Part shown: positions 63,950 to 64,000 of the stretch, one piece after another
How the letters are laid out: every line of letters starts with the position of its first letter
How positions within the stretch are numbered: position 1 is the stretch's first letter
Assembly (NCBI GenBank): GCA_030522415.1
Contig: CM060124.1
Coordinates: 31,954,754 to 32,018,753, forward strand
Direction: 5' to 3'
Length of the DNA: 64,000 nt
From: Channallabes apus
Lineage: Eukaryota; Chordata; Actinopteri; Siluriformes; Clariidae
Program-made: the position numbers and the translations under genes
The notes under the pieces: model-generated
What the model was told of the DNA's origin: nothing
Databases searched by the model: none
The model's input: only the letters and a program-made list of their open reading frames with translations

Positions 63950-64000
63950 TAGCATCATCGCACCTATTGCGCTGTACGGATGTGAGGTCTGGGGTCCACT

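Larger units (their letters stand above)
61741..64000 (+). mobile_element. Decayed non-LTR retrotransposon with SGNH remnant (Nimb/I or CR1-like), partial
   Basis: The 5' part (61745-61920), in broken frames, gives an esterase-like region: KFWCPTTDGALRLLCQSKL and IHTGTN (SGNH block III). It passes at about 61940 into SDHSYPHQTR, the catalytic SDH end of an APE endonuclease; most of the endonuclease is thus deleted. Reverse transcriptase follows to the window edge, where ALYGCEVWGP is visible out of frame at 63960-64000. The element sits on the plus strand in a dpy19l1 intron. The clade is uncertain. Confidence 0.75.

Overview
The window is nuclear DNA of a ray-finned (teleost) fish. It has multi-exon vertebrate genes with GT-AG introns, very dense (CA)n/(GT)n microsatellites, and a fish-type repeat mix: L2-like LINEs with an SGNH-esterase ORF1, Tc1 transposons with long terminal repeats, hAT elements and tRNA-derived SINEs. 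The species cannot be named from the sequence. No bacterial operon, CRISPR array or viral genome is present. No wholly new biological system was found. The unusual material is repeat architecture and splicing.

Layout. (1) 1-8.9 kb, + strand: the last exons of cspg5 (neuroglycan C), with an in-frame 19-codon cassette exon and a 3' UTR carrying a MITE-like repeat. (2) 10.1-11.5 kb, + strand: an intronless CDS for an EcKinase/CHK-like small-molecule kinase. Its stop codon is followed almost at once by an 11-bp minisatellite. (3) 13.5-15.1 kb: a hAT element with a broken transposase. (4) 15.5-57.8 kb, + strand: what reads as all of slc4a7 (electroneutral Na+/HCO3- cotransporter NBCn1). I traced 26 coding exons whose phases all join, giving a 1,229-residue protein ending in the PDZ ligand ETSL. 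(5) 58.0-61.4 kb, - strand: the last eight coding exons of a dpy19l1-like C-mannosyltransferase, convergent with slc4a7. The two poly(A) signals are about 210 bp apart. (6) 61.7-64.0 kb, + strand: a decayed LINE in a dpy19l1 intron, running off the window.

The slc4a7 introns hold nearly all the mobile DNA. Intron 2 (18 kb) contains a Tc1 element split by a LINE, a SINE with perfect target-site duplications, and an L2-like LINE interrupted by a hAT. The intron after exon 6 holds a hAT with another hAT and a SINE inside it. One intron is almost filled by a 2.75-kb, 33-bp minisatellite whose period is divisible by three, so it shows spurious open frames of about 1,000 codons on both strands. The gene products are not known to act in one pathway: CSPG5 is a neural membrane proteoglycan, NBCn1 moves bicarbonate at the plasma membrane, and DPY19 proteins C-mannosylate tryptophans in the ER. 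Their adjacency is synteny, not an operon.

Limits: exon boundaries come from reading splice signals and matching remembered vertebrate orthologues, not from transcripts. Repeat family names are from motif recognition.
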